The notes below the pieces were generated by a model. That model searched no databases, was not told the DNA's origin, and saw nothing but the letters and a program-made list of their open reading frames with translations. A DNA stretch of 7,596 nt, taken from NCBI GenBank assembly GCA_029935255.1, contig JAOZKS010000118.1, forward strand, positions 1 through 7,596. The letters are read 5' to 3'. This DNA is from Pontiella sp. GTDB taxonomy: Bacteria > Verrucomicrobiota > Kiritimatiellia > Kiritimatiellales > Pontiellaceae. The position numbers and the translations under genes are program-made. Shown here piece after piece: positions 6,745-7,596 of this stretch. Within the stretch, counting starts at the first letter, position 1, and each line of letters starts with the position of its first letter.

Positions 6745-6933
6745 GCGAGAGGAGTGTGGTTTTTGAATACGCATGAATACTTGATAAATGTAGCGATTAC
6801 CAGAGCACGGAGCGCTTTGTATGTCGTTGGCGATTTAGATTACTGCAAAAACCTTCACAATGGGCCAAATGTATCGCCATTATCTCAATTGGCAAGATAT
6901 GCGGAAGGTCTTGATCGGGTACAGAAAGCTTAA
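6745..6933 (+). pseudogene. C-terminal remnant of a superfamily I (UPF1/DNA2-like) helicase
   Basis: The frame runs from just after a stop at 6742-6744 to TAA 6931-6933, 62 codons. It reads FLNTHEYLINVAITRARSAL, then YVVGDLDYCKNL, and ends near LARYAEGLDRVQKA. NVAITRAR followed by ALYVVGD is the signature of helicase motif VI and the strand after it, as in the C-terminal AAA_12 domain of UPF1/DNA2-type and related DNA helicases. Everything upstream (Walker A, motifs II to V) is missing, so this is a 5'-truncated scrap, although the natural C-terminus and stop appear preserved. A TTG at 6763 has GAGAGGAG at 6747-6754 eight bases before it, so a 56-residue peptide could in principle be translated. 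I regard that as unlikely to be functional. The break with the parent gene lies somewhere in about 6695-6760. Confidence 0.72.
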
Positions 6934-6976
6934 TAGCGAAGGTTGTAGTGGCGGCTCTTAGAGCCGCTTGCTATTA
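6931..6976. repeat. Palindromic (REP-like) intergenic repeat
   Basis: An inner perfect palindrome GCGGCTC (6951-6957), TTA loop, GAGCCGC (6961-6967) is enclosed by outer arms TAATAGC (6931-6937) and GCTATTA (6970-6976). The outer and inner stems are separated by 13 bases on the left and two on the right. The first three bases are the stop codon of the helicase remnant. There is no T-run after it, so it is not a standard terminator. It resembles dispersed GC-rich palindromic repeats of bacterial intergenic regions; whether it is dispersed in this genome cannot be seen here. Confidence 0.65.
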
Positions 6977-7050
6977 ATCCACAGCAACGAGTCTGCTGGG
7001 TTCTATAAGGTTGAAGTTCGCTTGAAATAGGTGTTCTGCGGTTTGAAAAA

Positions 7051-7596
7051 ATGGAAATAATACGAACATCCGAGGAGATGCAGTCTCGTGCGCTGGAGTT
7101 GAGGCGAAAAGGGAGCTCGGTTGGTTTTGTGCCGACGATGGGGTTTCTTCATGAGGGGCATCTTTCGCTTATGCGCCTTGCCCGCGAACGGTGCGATGTG
7201 CTGGTGGTCAGTATTTTTGTGAACCCCACCCAGTTTTCCCCCAATGAAGATCTGGCCGCTTATCCGCGCGAGTTTGAACGCGATGAAGCGCTTTGTGAAA
7301 AGGAGGGGGTGGATCTTCTTTTTTACCCCAAACCGGAAACGATGTATGCTGCCGATGCGAGCGTTTGGGTGGACGAGGAATCGCTTTCAGGGGGGCTCTG
7401 TGGAGCCTCGCGTGATGGGCATTTCCGGGGGGTCTGTACGGTGGTGGCCAAGCTGTTTAATCTGGTGCTGCCGGATCTTGCGGTATTTGGAGAGAAGGAT
7501 GCCCAGCAATTGCGTATTATCGAGCGTATGGTTCGCGACTTAAACTTTCCCGTCGAAATTCTGCGAGGACCGATCATCCGCGAGAAGGATGGGCTG
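7051..7596 (+). CDS. panC: Pantothenate synthetase (pantoate--beta-alanine ligase), N-terminal 182 residues; 3' end outside window
   Basis: The frame is open from ATG 7051 to the last base, 182 of about 280 expected codons. The enzyme condenses pantoate with beta-alanine using ATP through a pantoyl-adenylate intermediate. Motifs are clear: VGFVPTMGFLHEGHLSL (24-40) with the HIGH-type nucleotide-binding HEGH, VSIFVNPTQF (53-62), the AAYPREFERD stretch, HFRGVCTVVAKLFN (124-137), and FGEKDAQQL (146-154). The last visible residues, REKDGL, directly precede the usual MSSRN loop. The protein N-terminus fits the family at this ATG. However, no Shine-Dalgarno sequence is visible close upstream; the nearest AGG is about 19 bases away. 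In many bacteria panC follows panB directly. Here 1,060 bases with a toxin-antitoxin pair and remnants lie between them, so panC may need its own promoter or depend on read-through from panB. Confidence 0.96.
   Translation, partial: MEIIRTSEEMQSRALELRRKGSSVGFVPTMGFLHEGHLSLMRLARERCDVLVVSIFVNPTQFSPNEDLAAYPREFERDEALCEKEGVDLLFYPKPETMYAADASVWVDEESLSGGLCGASRDGHFRGVCTVVAKLFNLVLPDLAVFGEKDAQQLRIIERMVRDLNFPVEILRGPIIREKDGL

Larger units (their letters stand above)
6695..7050. other. 356-base stretch without an intact gene, between toxin and panC
   Basis: From left to right: 50 bases (6695-6744) where I recognise nothing, the orphan helicase C-terminus (6745-6933), the palindromic repeat (6931-6976), and 74 bases before panC. 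In those last 74 bases I see no convincing promoter or ribosome binding site. The composition suggests leftover accessory DNA rather than a designed intergenic region. Confidence 0.6.

Noticed and set aside
6001..7050. CRISPR array, insertion sequence or tRNA-associated attachment site in the accessory block
   Set aside because: No regularly spaced identical repeats, no transposase reading frame, no matched terminal inverted repeats flanking the block, and no tRNA gene were seen.
7323..7577. Minus-strand frame opposite panC, and the plus-strand frame 7244-7543 in another phase
   Set aside because: Both overlap the clear panC frame with its conserved motifs; their translations show no family features.

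Overview
The window looks like chromosomal DNA of a Gram-negative, probably anaerobic or fermentative bacterium. A biotin-dependent, sodium-pumping oxaloacetate decarboxylase and a diaminopimelate pathway gene support this. The style of the oxaloacetate decarboxylase, a palindromic GCGGCTC/GAGCCGC intergenic repeat and the mixed housekeeping gene order suggest a Kiritimatiellota/Verrucomicrobiota-type (PVC) lineage. That placement is an impression from sequence style, not demonstrated.

Region 1 (1-2177): the 3' end of oadA (carboxyltransferase tail plus biotinyl domain), then oadB, the membrane sodium-pump subunit, then a strong intrinsic terminator. oadB carries an unusual N-terminal signal-peptide-like segment and a helical, TPR-like insertion ahead of its first conserved membrane helix. 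The gamma subunit is not in the window and could lie upstream.

Region 2 (2248-5990): a tightly packed plus-strand operon. It holds an exported DUF4140/DUF4139 protein (GTG start), dapF (ATGA overlap), folK (17-base overlap with dapF) and panB (26 bases after folK). These genes serve lysine/peptidoglycan, folate and pantothenate synthesis; the first encodes an envelope protein of unknown role.

Region 3 (5991-7050): about 1 kb of accessory DNA that separates panB from panC. It contains imperfect ACAGGAT-type repeats and a complete type II toxin-antitoxin pair (PF09720-type antitoxin, ParE/RelE-type toxin). An orphan C-terminal scrap of a superfamily I helicase follows, and then a palindromic repeat whose outer arm overlaps the stop codon of that scrap.

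Region 4 (7051-7596): the first 182 codons of panC, cut by the window end. panB and panC act in the same pathway: PanB makes ketopantoate, and PanC joins pantoate (reduced ketopantoate) to beta-alanine. The accessory block therefore looks like an insertion into an ancestral folK-panB-panC cluster. The most interesting points are the remodelled OadB N-terminus and the composite insertion in the pan cluster; no clearly new multi-gene system is visible.
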